Source: an uncultured Pelagibacteraceae bacterium (GTDB lineage: Bacteria; Pseudomonadota; Alphaproteobacteria; Pelagibacterales; Pelagibacteraceae). From it: a stretch of 35,874 bases of DNA. The notes under the pieces are model-generated. The model saw only the letters and a program-made list of their open reading frames with translations. It had not been told where the DNA came from and did no database searches. The translations under genes were made by a program, and so were the position numbers. Position 1 is the first letter of the stretch. Each line of letters opens with the position of its first letter. The stretch covers positions 1 through 35,874 of the forward strand of contig CABYXD010000004.1 of the NCBI GenBank assembly GCA_902522895.1. The letters run 5' to 3'. Positions 1 through 8,527 of the stretch are shown one piece after another.

Positions 1-1
1 T

Positions 2-571
2 ATTATCAATCAATTTAAAGGATCAAATATTAATATTCTAGATTTTGGTGCAGGTTGGGGGCATTGGTTGTATTCAGGAGATAAATCTAAATTTAATTCA
101 TATGCACTAGAAATGTCATTTTATAGAAAAAAATATATGTCAAATTTAGGGATTAGAGTTATTGACTATAATAATGTTAAAAATTATAAAAATTTTTTCC
201 ATTTTATCAGGCTAGATCAAGTTGTAGAACATCTGGATGATTTTAAAACTGTATTCAAACTGATTAAAAAATTGGGTACAAAGAATTGTATTTTTTATTT
301 ATCTGTGCCTGATGGTAAAAAAATTATCAATAACACCTCTAAAATAAAGATTGAAAAAGGAGCAATTCAACCATTGGAACACTTGAATTGTTTTTCAAGA
401 TACAGTTTGATTAAATTGTTAAAAATTGAGGGTTTTAAAAAGATTTCATTATTAGAATTATTACATATGCATGTAAAAAGCCTATTTAAGGGTGAAATTT
501 GCATTTCCTTATTTTTGAGAGATATTAGAGATTGTTTTTTTTCTACTTCAATTAAATTTAGAATTAGATAA
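2..571 (+). CDS. SAM-dependent methyltransferase, 5' end outside window
   Basis: A class I methyltransferase that probably methylates a sugar or lipid-linked intermediate. The reading frame is open from base 2, so the gene begins upstream; the TTG at 68 is only an internal codon. The SAM-binding motif I (ILDFGAGWG, bases 35-61) lies upstream of that TTG. A post-motif FIRLDQVVEHLDD matches the usual 'D-x-V-x-x-x-x-x-EH' segment after the third strand, and the later FYLSVPDG resembles the strand-5 region of methyltransferase type 11/12 proteins. It is the first gene of the surface-polysaccharide island and is followed by a 123-base gap before the AsnB-like gene. The family call is sound; the substrate cannot be read from the sequence. 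Confidence 0.8.
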   Translation: MINQFKGSNINILDFGAGWGHWLYSGDKSKFNSYALEMSFYRKKYMSNLGIRVIDYNNVKNYKNFFHFIRLDQVVEHLDDFKTVFKLIKKLGTKNCIFYLSVPDGKKIINNTSKIKIEKGAIQPLEHLNCFSRYSLIKLLKIEGFKKISLLELLHMHVKSLFKGEICISLFLRDIRDCFFSTSIKFRIR

Positions 572-694
572 ATAAATTGTAAGGATAAGCTTATTATTAA
601 ATATTTCTGAAAAAAGATGAAAATTATATTTAAAATATGATTAATAGTTTTAAGTGAATTTGAAAAAAAATTAAATTTAAATATAGGAAACTTT

Positions 695-2488
695 GTGTGT
701 GGCATTAATGGTTTTAATTTTAAAGATCTAAGCCTTATTAAAAAGATGATGGCGCTTACATATAGTAGGGGGCCAGATAATCAAGATTATTTTGAAACAG
801 AGGAATATACTGTTGGACACAATAGACTTTCTATAATTGATCCTGACAAAAGATCTAATCAACCATATTATTTTAAAAACTTCATTTTATCATTTAATGG
901 TGAAATATATAATTATCTTGAAATCAAAAAAAAATTAATTCTTAAAGGTTATAATTTTCAAACAACATCTGATACCGAGGTTATTATAAAATTATTTGAT
1001 TTAGAGGGTATAAATTCTTTTAAAAAGTTATCTGGAATATTTAGTATATCAATTTATGATTTGAAATTAAAAAAATTATATCTAGTAAGAGATGTTGTAG
1101 GCGTAAAACCCCTATACTATCATTTTGATTTAAATACTAAAAAATTTATATTTTCATCTTTGATAAAAGGTATACTCGTTCATCTTAAAAATAAGCAACT
1201 TAATTATGATGCAATTAATTCATATTCTAATTTTAATAGAAATGATTATAGGGAAACATTTTTTAAAAATATTTTTAAAGTTTTACCAGGCGAACTAATT
1301 GAAGTTCATAATGGAAATTTTAAAAAGACAAAAATCTTAAATTTTGAATTTACTAAAAATAGTAACAAAAATGAATTAAATAATGATATAAGTGAAAAAT
1401 TTTCTAATCAATTTTTGTCTGATGTGCCTGTTGCCCTTTCTTTATCTGGAGGAGTAGACTCAAATATTGTTTTGCAAGAACTATTAAAAAATAAAGGTAC
1501 AAATTTTACCAATTATTCGGTAACTTTTAAAAATGCCAATAACTTTCAGGAAGACCATGATGTTGCTAAGAGAATTTCAAATTATTATGGGGTAAAATTT
1601 AATTCAATAGAAATAAATTCTCATGACTTTAAAGACAATTGTGAAAAAATTGTTGATATTGTTGAGGAACCAACAGGTAATCAAAATGCAATATCTAATC
1701 TAATTATTAGCAAGAATGTAACAGAAAAAGTTTTATTTTCAGGCGACGGAGGAGATGAAGTTTTTACAGGATATAATAGATATAGATCAATTTATATATT
1801 ATCTTTATTTTTGAAAATTAATCCTTTTAAAAATTTATATTTAAAAACAAAAAACAAAAATCTAAATAGACTTTCAATTAAAAATTCTAGAAGTTTATAT
1901 TTATCCTTTAGTGAACAAAATGTATTTAAAAATGCTCAAAACGTTTATAAAAACTTTACATTAATCAAAGATAATGATTTAGATCAAATTTTAAATCATA
2001 CACTTAATTTAGATAATCAGCCAAATTTATCTAACGTCATGTTTCATGATTTGGACACATGGGTGCCTAACGATATCCTTATAAGAAATGATAAAATATA
2101 TGGAAATAAAGGGATTGAAGCGCGAGTTCCGTTTCTAGATAAAAGTATTATTGATAGTTATTTAATGTTAAGTGATTTTAAAAAATATGGACCTTTTTTT
2201 AAAAGTAAAAATATTTTGCTTAAAAATTATAAAAATTATAAAAATATTAGTAAATTCGTCTTAAAAAAAAAGCTAGGATTTAACTCACCATTTGCTGGCT
2301 GGCTGAGAAAAGAGATTTATGATTTTGGGAAAGAAGTGTTGAGTAAGGATTATTATAACTCATCAAATATAATTAATTTTGAATTTTCTAAAAAATTATT
2401 AGAAAAACATAGAGATGAATATTGTGACCCTTATTTGATATGGAATTTAATAAGTCTTCAAATTTTTTTAAGGAAAAACAATTTTTAA
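695..2488 (+). CDS. asnB: Asparagine synthase (glutamine-hydrolysing)-like amidotransferase
   Basis: Two-domain AsnB family enzyme, 597 residues. The start is the GTG at 695 because the next codon gives Cys2, the N-terminal nucleophile of the class II glutaminase domain; an AGGAAA lies just upstream. The glutaminase domain (about 1-200) shows RGPD (25-28), Arg44 in GHNRLSIID, SFNGEIYN (66-73) and SDTEV. The synthetase domain shows the ATP-pyrophosphatase loop SGGVDS (251-256), SGDGGDE and EARVPFLD. All catalytic parts look intact. In a polysaccharide cluster such enzymes are often thought to amidate sugar uronates or amino-sugar carboxylates rather than make free asparagine; that role is inference here. 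The next gene starts 1 base after the stop, so they are probably co-transcribed. Confidence 0.9.
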   Translation: MCGINGFNFKDLSLIKKMMALTYSRGPDNQDYFETEEYTVGHNRLSIIDPDKRSNQPYYFKNFILSFNGEIYNYLEIKKKLILKGYNFQTTSDTEVIIKLFDLEGINSFKKLSGIFSISIYDLKLKKLYLVRDVVGVKPLYYHFDLNTKKFIFSSLIKGILVHLKNKQLNYDAINSYSNFNRNDYRETFFKNIFKVLPGELIEVHNGNFKKTKILNFEFTKNSNKNELNNDISEKFSNQFLSDVPVALSLSGGVDSNIVLQELLKNKGTNFTNYSVTFKNANNFQEDHDVAKRISNYYGVKFNSIEINSHDFKDNCEKIVDIVEEPTGNQNAISNLIISKNVTEKVLFSGDGGDEVFTGYNRYRSIYILSLFLKINPFKNLYLKTKNKNLNRLSIKNSRSLYLSFSEQNVFKNAQNVYKNFTLIKDNDLDQILNHTLNLDNQPNLSNVMFHDLDTWVPNDILIRNDKIYGNKGIEARVPFLDKSIIDSYLMLSDFKKYGPFFKSKNILLKNYKNYKNISKFVLKKKLGFNSPFAGWLRKEIYDFGKEVLSKDYYNSSNIINFEFSKKLLEKHRDEYCDPYLIWNLISLQIFLRKNNF

Positions 2489-2489
2489 A

Positions 2490-3605
2490 ATGAAAATATG
2501 CTACTTATCTAATTCAGCAATACCTTCTTCAGTAGCTAGTTCAATTCAAATTGTAAAAATGTGTGAAGCATTTTCGAAATTAAATAATGAGGTCACCTTA
2601 ATTACTATAAATGAATCAAATTCTAAAATTAATTTTTTGAATTATTATAGTATTAAATCAAAGTTCATTTTAAAAAGAATTAAATATTTTAAAACTTTTC
2701 CTTTAGGTATGAGTTATTATTTATTTTCAATTTTTTCTGTCTTTTACAGTTTTAGATATAAACCAGAAATTTATATCACTAGGAATTATTTTACTTGTTT
2801 TTTGCTAGTCATTTTAAGGAAAAAAGTAATAATGGAATTACATCATGATCTAAATATGGAGTCGAGAATAGTAAGATTTTTAGTTACTAAATTTAAATTT
2901 CTAAATTCACCATACATAAAAAAAATTATTGCTATTACTCAGGGCGTTAAAGATGAATATATGAAAAAGAACTTTGTAAAAAAAAATAAGATAATTGTTT
3001 TACCTAGCGGATCATCTATTAAAAAAAGATTTAATTTTTTACATAATAAAAAACATTTTAACATTGGCTATTTTGGATCATTATTTAAATCAAGAGGATT
3101 AAACTTAATAAAAAAATTAGCAAGTATAGATAAAGATAATAGTTATTATTTATATGGAGACTTAAAAAACATAAATAAATTTCAATATAAAAACGTACAT
3201 AAAAATATAAAAATACATAAGTATGTACCGTATAAGGATGTACCGAATAAATTAATAAATATGGATATTTTAATTTTGCCATACATATCCTCAATTAAAG
3301 TTGCAGGTGATGTGGGTGATATAACAAAATTTACATCGCCATTAAAACTATTTGATTATTTAAGCGCAGGTAAAATTATAATTTGTTCAGATTTAAAAGT
3401 ATTAAAAGAAATTATTAAAGATAATGTAAATGCAATTTTTGTAAAAAATTATACTAATGCTTTTTCCTGGAAAAATGAAATTCGAAAATTGAAAAATCAA
3501 CCTGACAAGCAACTAATCATTTCAAAAAATAATTATAGATTAAGTAAGAAATATTCATTAAATCAAAGAGCTAAAAGAATATTAGAGGAAATTAATCCAA
3601 ACTAA
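2490..3605 (+). CDS. Glycosyltransferase family 4 (GT-B fold)
   Basis: A GT4-type glycosyltransferase of 371 residues, expected to act at the cytoplasmic face of the membrane on a lipid-linked glycan. The N-terminal Rossmann half begins MKICYLSNSAIPSS and contains a hydrophobic stretch around residues 75-115. The C-terminal half starts near NIGYFGSL, followed by YVPYKDVPNKL and the nucleotide-sugar site SPLKLFDYLSAGK, a variant of the usual E-x7-E element in which Asp replaces the second Glu. It begins 1 base after the AsnB-like gene and its stop overlaps the next start by one base, so it belongs to the same transcription unit. Donor and acceptor are not predictable. Confidence 0.85.
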   Translation: MKICYLSNSAIPSSVASSIQIVKMCEAFSKLNNEVTLITINESNSKINFLNYYSIKSKFILKRIKYFKTFPLGMSYYLFSIFSVFYSFRYKPEIYITRNYFTCFLLVILRKKVIMELHHDLNMESRIVRFLVTKFKFLNSPYIKKIIAITQGVKDEYMKKNFVKKNKIIVLPSGSSIKKRFNFLHNKKHFNIGYFGSLFKSRGLNLIKKLASIDKDNSYYLYGDLKNINKFQYKNVHKNIKIHKYVPYKDVPNKLINMDILILPYISSIKVAGDVGDITKFTSPLKLFDYLSAGKIIICSDLKVLKEIIKDNVNAIFVKNYTNAFSWKNEIRKLKNQPDKQLIISKNNYRLSKKYSLNQRAKRILEEINPN

Positions 3606-4681
3606 TGAAAAAACAAAACAAGTTGGCAATTGTGGTTTTATTTTGGAACGACAGTGAAAAAACACTCAAGTGTTTAAATTCTCTTTTTCAACAAAAAAAA
3701 CAGAAATTTAAAATTGTGTTAGTTGATAATAATTCTGATCAAAAATATTCAAAAAAAATTTTTAATTGGCTCAATAAAAAAAAAATCAAATATACAAATG
3801 TTAACAAAAATTCATCATTAAAGCAGTCTAATGATAATAAAAAATTGTTTTATATTAAAAACAACAATAATTATGGTTGTGGGCTTGGTCACAACTCTGG
3901 ATACAAATTTTGTCTGAAAAATAATTTTGATTATATTGCAAGAATAGACAATGACATGGTCCTACCTAAAAATCTAATATATAAATTAGTTCAACGACTT
4001 GAAAAAAACAAGTTTATTGCGGGTATTAGTCCAAAAGTAATGTTCGCTGATAATCCGAAAGTAATATGGTTTGGTGGTACTAAAATTGGGAATAATTTAA
4101 AATTTCAAAGAGAATGTTCAAATCACATTTGTAAAAAAAAAGACTCTAATCAATTTAGAGGATTAATTAAAACTGATGCTTTTGTGGGTTGCGCATCGAT
4201 GATGCGAGCCAAGTATTTAAAAAAAACAGGTCTTTCAGATCCAGATTTTTTTTACGGAGAGGAAGATATAGAATTGTCTTACAGATTTAAAAAATTTGGG
4301 GGTGAATTATTTATTGATCTAGATCAAAAAATATATCATTCAGTCTCACACACCGTAGGCACAAATTGGGCCAAAACTATATATTACAACTATAAATATA
4401 GACTTTTGTTAATTAAAAAGATTGGAACTGCGTCAGATAAAATTTTTGGATATAGTATATTTTTTATTAAATTGCTTATTATGATACTGTTTTCATTTAG
4501 AAAAAAATATTCATCAAAAATAATTCAAATTTTATATGCTGGTTTGCATTTTACACAAAAAAAATATGGTCATTACGATAGACAAAAATATAAGATGATA
4601 GATAAGTTTTTTTGTAAAATTAACAAACAAACTTCATTTAAGTTAACATTAGATATACTAACTAATAAAAAGGAAATTTAG
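3605..4681 (+). CDS. Glycosyltransferase family 2
   Basis: A GT-A fold, inverting GT2 transferase of 358 residues. Evidence: the N-terminal LAIVVLFWND strand, VLVDNNSD (39-45), the nucleotide-binding/metal motif DND at 115-117, FVGCASMM (193-200), and GEEDIELSYR with a likely catalytic Glu/Asp pair (E220, D221). A single hydrophobic segment about residues 280-295 may tether it to the membrane. The pattern resembles rhamnosyl- or galactofuranosyl-type GT2 enzymes of O-antigen clusters. Its start overlaps the stop of the preceding GT4 by one base. Confidence 0.88.
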   Translation: MKKQNKLAIVVLFWNDSEKTLKCLNSLFQQKKQKFKIVLVDNNSDQKYSKKIFNWLNKKKIKYTNVNKNSSLKQSNDNKKLFYIKNNNNYGCGLGHNSGYKFCLKNNFDYIARIDNDMVLPKNLIYKLVQRLEKNKFIAGISPKVMFADNPKVIWFGGTKIGNNLKFQRECSNHICKKKDSNQFRGLIKTDAFVGCASMMRAKYLKKTGLSDPDFFYGEEDIELSYRFKKFGGELFIDLDQKIYHSVSHTVGTNWAKTIYYNYKYRLLLIKKIGTASDKIFGYSIFFIKLLIMILFSFRKKYSSKIIQILYAGLHFTQKKYGHYDRQKYKMIDKFFCKINKQTSFKLTLDILTNKKEI

Positions 4682-4704
4682 TCAATTATAATAAAAACAA
4701 GAAA

Positions 4705-5481
4705 ATGATTTTTAATAAATTAGTTAATAAGAGTTCTTTTGATAAAAATGGCTATGTACTATTAAATACAAATCTAAAAGGCAATTTAATATTTGATAAA
4801 TTATGTATTGAAATTGAAAGCTTATTAAAAAAAAAAATTAAAACTTCTAATATTAAAAATTTAGGTGGCTATATAGTTGGAAACTTGAATATCAATCAAG
4901 GTCATTTTGGACCAAAACTTTATTCAATAATTTTTAAAAATAAATTCAAAAAATATTTTCAAACCCTTACTTTAAAAAAATTCAGTTTATTTGATATAAG
5001 ACACGGTGGTAATTTAACTTTACCAAAGAAAGGTAATCAAATGTTCCATATTGATGGTGGTTACAAAAGTGAAATGTATTTAGTATCTATTGCTACTGAG
5101 AATATTACATTGGATAATGGACCAACAGAAGTATGTATTGGATCCCATATAAAACCAAAAACATTTGATGAATTTTTTTTTGAAAAAAAAATAAAAAAAA
5201 AACTTCTTATGAAAAGAGGACAAATTTTAATTAGAAAACACAATTTATGGCATAGAGGAACAAAAAATCTATCAGATAAGCCAAGATTATTATTATCCTT
5301 TATTATAACTCTTAAAAATAAAAAAAATAAAAAAAATCAAGTAAGTCCAAAATTTGAAATAATGAGGAACTCTTTTAGAAATAATTTTATTGGAAGATTG
5401 CATGAAATTATTTATGTTAAATTTAAATTTATAATAATTATTACAAAAATATTGGTATCTTTTTTTAAAAAATTTTTATAA
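4705..5481 (+). CDS. PhyH-family Fe(II)/2-oxoglutarate dioxygenase
   Basis: Probable phytanoyl-CoA dioxygenase-like (PhyH) non-haem iron oxygenase, 258 residues. The iron-binding triad is visible: His115 and Asp117 in FHIDGG, His183 in LWHRG; Arg194 (DKPRLLLSF) sits where the 2-oxoglutarate-binding Arg is expected. A GPTEVCIGSH segment (139-148) is also typical of the family. The C-terminus has a hydrophobic tail. Located between glycosyltransferases, it may hydroxylate a sugar, lipid or amino-acyl substituent of the glycan; this is inference. The gene contains a run of 11 A (4827-4837), unremarkable in such an AT-rich genome. Confidence 0.75.
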   Translation: MIFNKLVNKSSFDKNGYVLLNTNLKGNLIFDKLCIEIESLLKKKIKTSNIKNLGGYIVGNLNINQGHFGPKLYSIIFKNKFKKYFQTLTLKKFSLFDIRHGGNLTLPKKGNQMFHIDGGYKSEMYLVSIATENITLDNGPTEVCIGSHIKPKTFDEFFFEKKIKKKLLMKRGQILIRKHNLWHRGTKNLSDKPRLLLSFIITLKNKKNKKNQVSPKFEIMRNSFRNNFIGRLHEIIYVKFKFIIIITKILVSFFKKFL

Positions 5482-5506
5482 TCAGAAGAAAAGAAAATCT
5501 AAAAAT

Positions 5507-6646
5507 ATGCAAAAAAATTTGATATTTTGGTGTCCATACGTCGGTGATGTAGGAACAGTTAAAGCTGTTTTAGAGTCAGCAAAATCTTTGTCGATATCAA
5601 AAAAATATAAATGTAAAGTATTTAATGCCTATGGAGAATTTGATGAATATAGATCATTATTAAAAAAAAACAAAATCCAGGAGGTAAAATTAATCAAAAA
5701 TTCTCTTATTAAAAGATTACCCAAGGAAGGTTATTTCTGGAGTAGGATGAATTATATTTTGATATTTTTATTTTGTTTTTTCCCTTTACTATTTTATTTG
5801 AAAAAAAACAAAAATGATTATCTTTTTATTTATTTAATTACCTCCCTACCTTTATTGATTGTTTCAATATTTAATTTGAATAATAAAATTATATTAAGAG
5901 TTTCAGGTAAAATAAGATTTACAATTTTAAGAAAATTAATTTTTTACATATCAAAAAAAAAAATAAACAATGTTTTAATACAAACATTAGAATCAAAAAA
6001 TAGGATTTTAAAGAAAAATATTTTTAAAAATAAAATTTTAAATTTGGTAAGAGATCCAATTATAAACCACAACAAAATTAATAAATTAAAAAAAGAAAAA
6101 GTTGAAAAAAAATTTTTAAAGAGTAAATATTTCGTATCGATTGGAAGACTTACTAATCAAAAAAATTTTTTATTTCTGGTGAAATGTTTAAAAAGGATTT
6201 TAGAAAAAGAAAAAAAATTTAACTTTTTAATTTTGGGAGAAGGAAAAGATAGAAATAAAATTGAGACTTATATACAAAAAAACAACCTTTCCCAATATAT
6301 TGTACTCCCTGGATATAAAAAAAATATATTTAAATATATAAATTCTTCAGAAGGGTTGATTTGTTCATCGTTATGGGAAGAGCCAGGATTTGTTATACAA
6401 GAAGCAGCTGCATGTAAAAAAATAATTTTAACATCAAATTGCTATACAGGACCTGCTGAATTCTTGAATTATAGTAAAAATGGTTATATTTTTGAGAGTA
6501 ATAATGAAAACAGTTTTATTAAAAATTTTAATAAATTGTTGATTAATAAAAATGAACATCAAAAAAAAATTATAAAAAATTTTAAAAAAACAAATTATTA
6601 CACACAAAACTTTTTTTTATCAGAGATGAACAAAATTTTAAAATAA
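5507..6646 (+). CDS. Glycosyltransferase family 4
   Basis: GT4 transferase, 379 residues. The N-terminal half starts LIFWCPYVGDVGTVKAV and has a strong hydrophobic pair around residues 83-125, so membrane association is likely. The C-terminal half is classical: FVSIGRLTNQKNF opens the second Rossmann domain, ILGEGKDR follows, and the donor-site EPGFVIQEAAA gives the E-x7-E motif (EP...QE). TGPAEFL after it matches GT4 enzymes that use UDP-sugars. The stop codon overlaps the 3' end of the opposite-strand GT4 by 9 bases (convergent pair). Confidence 0.87.
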   Translation: MQKNLIFWCPYVGDVGTVKAVLESAKSLSISKKYKCKVFNAYGEFDEYRSLLKKNKIQEVKLIKNSLIKRLPKEGYFWSRMNYILIFLFCFFPLLFYLKKNKNDYLFIYLITSLPLLIVSIFNLNNKIILRVSGKIRFTILRKLIFYISKKKINNVLIQTLESKNRILKKNIFKNKILNLVRDPIINHNKINKLKKEKVEKKFLKSKYFVSIGRLTNQKNFLFLVKCLKRILEKEKKFNFLILGEGKDRNKIETYIQKNNLSQYIVLPGYKKNIFKYINSSEGLICSSLWEEPGFVIQEAAACKKIILTSNCYTGPAEFLNYSKNGYIFESNNENSFIKNFNKLLINKNEHQKKIIKNFKKTNYYTQNFFLSEMNKILK

Positions 6647-7732
6647 GGTTTTAATCACGTTCGAATATTTTTCTAAGTTATCCTTGTAATTAAAAATTTT
6701 TAAATTATTTGAAAAATTCTTTATATTTGAATTTAACTTAATTTTATTTAATTTTTTTATTTTTAAACTTAATTCTTTAACATTATTAATTTTGTATAAT
6801 TCACCATATTTATACTCTTTTAAAATTTCATTGGGACCAGTTTTGCAATCTGATGAAATAATATATTTATTTAGATAAGCAGCCTCTAGTAACACGTTAG
6901 GCAAACCCTCAAATTTTGAAGATGAAATAAAAACATCAGACATTTTAATATATTTATATGGATTTTTAGCAAAGATAATTTTAACATATTTTTTAAGATT
7001 GAATTTTTTAATAAATTCTCTCAAATGGGTTTCTTCAGGCCCATATCCAACAATTAATAATCTAAAGTTTTTAAGTGAATTCTTAAGTTTAATTAGAGCT
7101 TGTAAAATTTCTATTTGATTTTTTTGCTGCACTAGTCTTCCAACATTAATTAAATTTACAGTTTTATTTTTAAAAAAAGGTATTTTTTTTTTATAGATAG
7201 AAAGTTTTTTAATTTCTTTTGAATTGGTTGGATTGAATATAGTTATTGTATCAACACCATATTTTTTTTTCATCTCTCTTTTGAATTCTTTACTATTAAC
7301 TATGATTAAATTTGCTTTAGTTAGTAAAAATCTAAATATTTTTCTCTTTAATGGAGAACCTTTCCATCCTTGAGGACTTAAATTAGATCTTATAATAATT
7401 TTTTTTTTTAAAAGTATAGCAACTATAATTGCATAAAAATTCCCTTGAAATGAAAAAATTACACTTTTATTTAATTTAGCACTAATAAAAAATAGCTTTA
7501 TAGAACAGATAATAAAAAATAATTTTCTATTTATGTTGGACCAGAATTTATTAATTTTAATTAATTTTATTTTTTTACTAATTTTTTTATCAATATTATT
7601 GCCTGTAATTAGTAAGGACTGCTTATAGAAAGTAGCTAGATATTTTGAGATAATAAAAAAATTTTTTTCAACACCTCCTACTTGAGGATCAGGAAAGAAA
7701 TAAATGATTTGATTTTGTTTATTTTGTTTCAT
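6638..7732 (-). CDS. Glycosyltransferase family 4, paralogue of the GT4 after pntB
   Basis: GT4 transferase, 364 residues. It has the N-terminal GGVEKNFF acceptor-side motif, SFQGNFYAIIVA, IIIRSNLSPQGW, then VGRLVQQKNQ, VGYGPEE and the E-x7-E site EGLPNVLLEAA, followed by SSDCKTGPNEIL. These segments occur in the same order in the GT4 gene at 18998-20107 (GGLEKNLF, SFQGNILPIIVA, IIIRCNTAPS, VGRLTHQKNQ, EGNPNILLETA, STNCKVGPREIL), so the two are clear paralogues. The start codon is only 10 bases from the divergent GT2 start. Family certain, sugar unknown. Confidence 0.87.
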   Translation of the reverse strand: MKQNKQNQIIYFFPDPQVGGVEKNFFIISKYLATFYKQSLLITGNNIDKKISKKIKLIKINKFWSNINRKLFFIICSIKLFFISAKLNKSVIFSFQGNFYAIIVAILLKKKIIIRSNLSPQGWKGSPLKRKIFRFLLTKANLIIVNSKEFKREMKKKYGVDTITIFNPTNSKEIKKLSIYKKKIPFFKNKTVNLINVGRLVQQKNQIEILQALIKLKNSLKNFRLLIVGYGPEETHLREFIKKFNLKKYVKIIFAKNPYKYIKMSDVFISSSKFEGLPNVLLEAAYLNKYIISSDCKTGPNEILKEYKYGELYKINNVKELSLKIKKLNKIKLNSNIKNFSNNLKIFNYKDNLEKYSNVIKTLF

Positions 7733-7742
7733 ATAAATATTT

Positions 7743-8504
7743 GTGTCTTTAGTAACAATTATTATCCCATATAAAAATAATTTAAAATATTTATTTTCCG
7801 CTTTAAGGTCCGTTTTTTTTCAAACTTATAAAAAATTTAAAATTATAATTATTTATGATGACAAAGATACCTCTGATTTATTTCATATAAAAAAATTCAT
7901 TTCTAATAAAATAATAAAACAAAAATTTTTTGTACAAATTATAATGAATAAAAAAAATTTAGGAGCTGGGTTATCAAGAAATATTGGTATTAAATTTAGC
8001 AAATCAAAATTTATTGCTTTTTTAGATAGCGATGATGTTTGGCACAAAAATAAATTAAAATTGCAATTAAGGTTTATGAATAAATATAAGGTTCCAATTT
8101 CCCACACCTCTTATAATGTTATAAATGAATTAGGTAAAAAAACTTCAAAAAGAAAAGCAAAAAAAAAATTATATTTGAAAAATTTACTTAAGTCTTGTGA
8201 TATTGGATTATCTACAGTTATGATTGATTTAAAATTTCTAAAAAAAAATAATTTAAAATTTCCTAGCATTAAAACAAAAGAGGATTATGTGTTGTGGTTA
8301 AAAATTTTACAAAAAATTTCATTTATTAGAGGCATTAACACAAGTTTAACTAATTATAGAAAAAGAAAAAAATCATTATCCTCAAATAAAATGACAAGTA
8401 TTATAAATGGATATAGAGTTTATAAAGATTATATGAATATGGGATATCTTGAATCATTTTATAGATTATTAATATTGTCTCTCAATTCTTTAAAAAAAAA
8501 TTAA
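7743..8504 (+). CDS. Glycosyltransferase family 2
   Basis: GT-A transferase of 253 residues. Motifs: VTIIIPYKNN (4-13), a shortened YDDKDTSD where most members have DDGS/DNxS, NLGAGLSRNIG (72-82), and the metal-binding DSDD (95-98) in FLDSDDVW; TKEDYVLWLKI later supplies the usual ED pair. The GTG start is preferred because GT2 proteins typically begin a few residues before the VTIIIPY strand and the only upstream in-frame ATG, at 7704, runs into a TGA two codons later. Only 10 bases separate it from the divergent GT4 start, so any promoter must lie inside that gene. Confidence 0.85.
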   Translation: MSLVTIIIPYKNNLKYLFSALRSVFFQTYKKFKIIIIYDDKDTSDLFHIKKFISNKIIKQKFFVQIIMNKKNLGAGLSRNIGIKFSKSKFIAFLDSDDVWHKNKLKLQLRFMNKYKVPISHTSYNVINELGKKTSKRKAKKKLYLKNLLKSCDIGLSTVMIDLKFLKKNNLKFPSIKTKEDYVLWLKILQKISFIRGINTSLTNYRKRKKSLSSNKMTSIINGYRVYKDYMNMGYLESFYRLLILSLNSLKKN

Positions 8505-8527
8505 AAAACTTGAAAAATTTAATTTTT

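Noticed and set aside
572-694. Riboswitch or small RNA in the largest intergenic gap
   Set aside because: Only AT-rich sequence with no stable stems or known motifs.
367-705. Open frame of about 110 codons on the minus strand
   Set aside because: It lies opposite the methyltransferase and reads as low-complexity Ile/Phe/Asn sequence, as expected from an antisense AT-rich frame.
3085-3294. Minus-strand frame rich in Tyr/Leu
   Set aside because: Opposite to a well-supported GT4; no motif; produced by AT-rich codons read backwards.
4827-4837. Run of 11 A in the PhyH gene as a phase-variation switch
   Set aside because: Runs of 8-10 A are common throughout this AT-rich window, including in housekeeping genes; nothing singles this one out.
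7704-7742. Upstream ATG as start for the GT2 at 7743
   Set aside because: It is in frame but meets a TGA two codons later.
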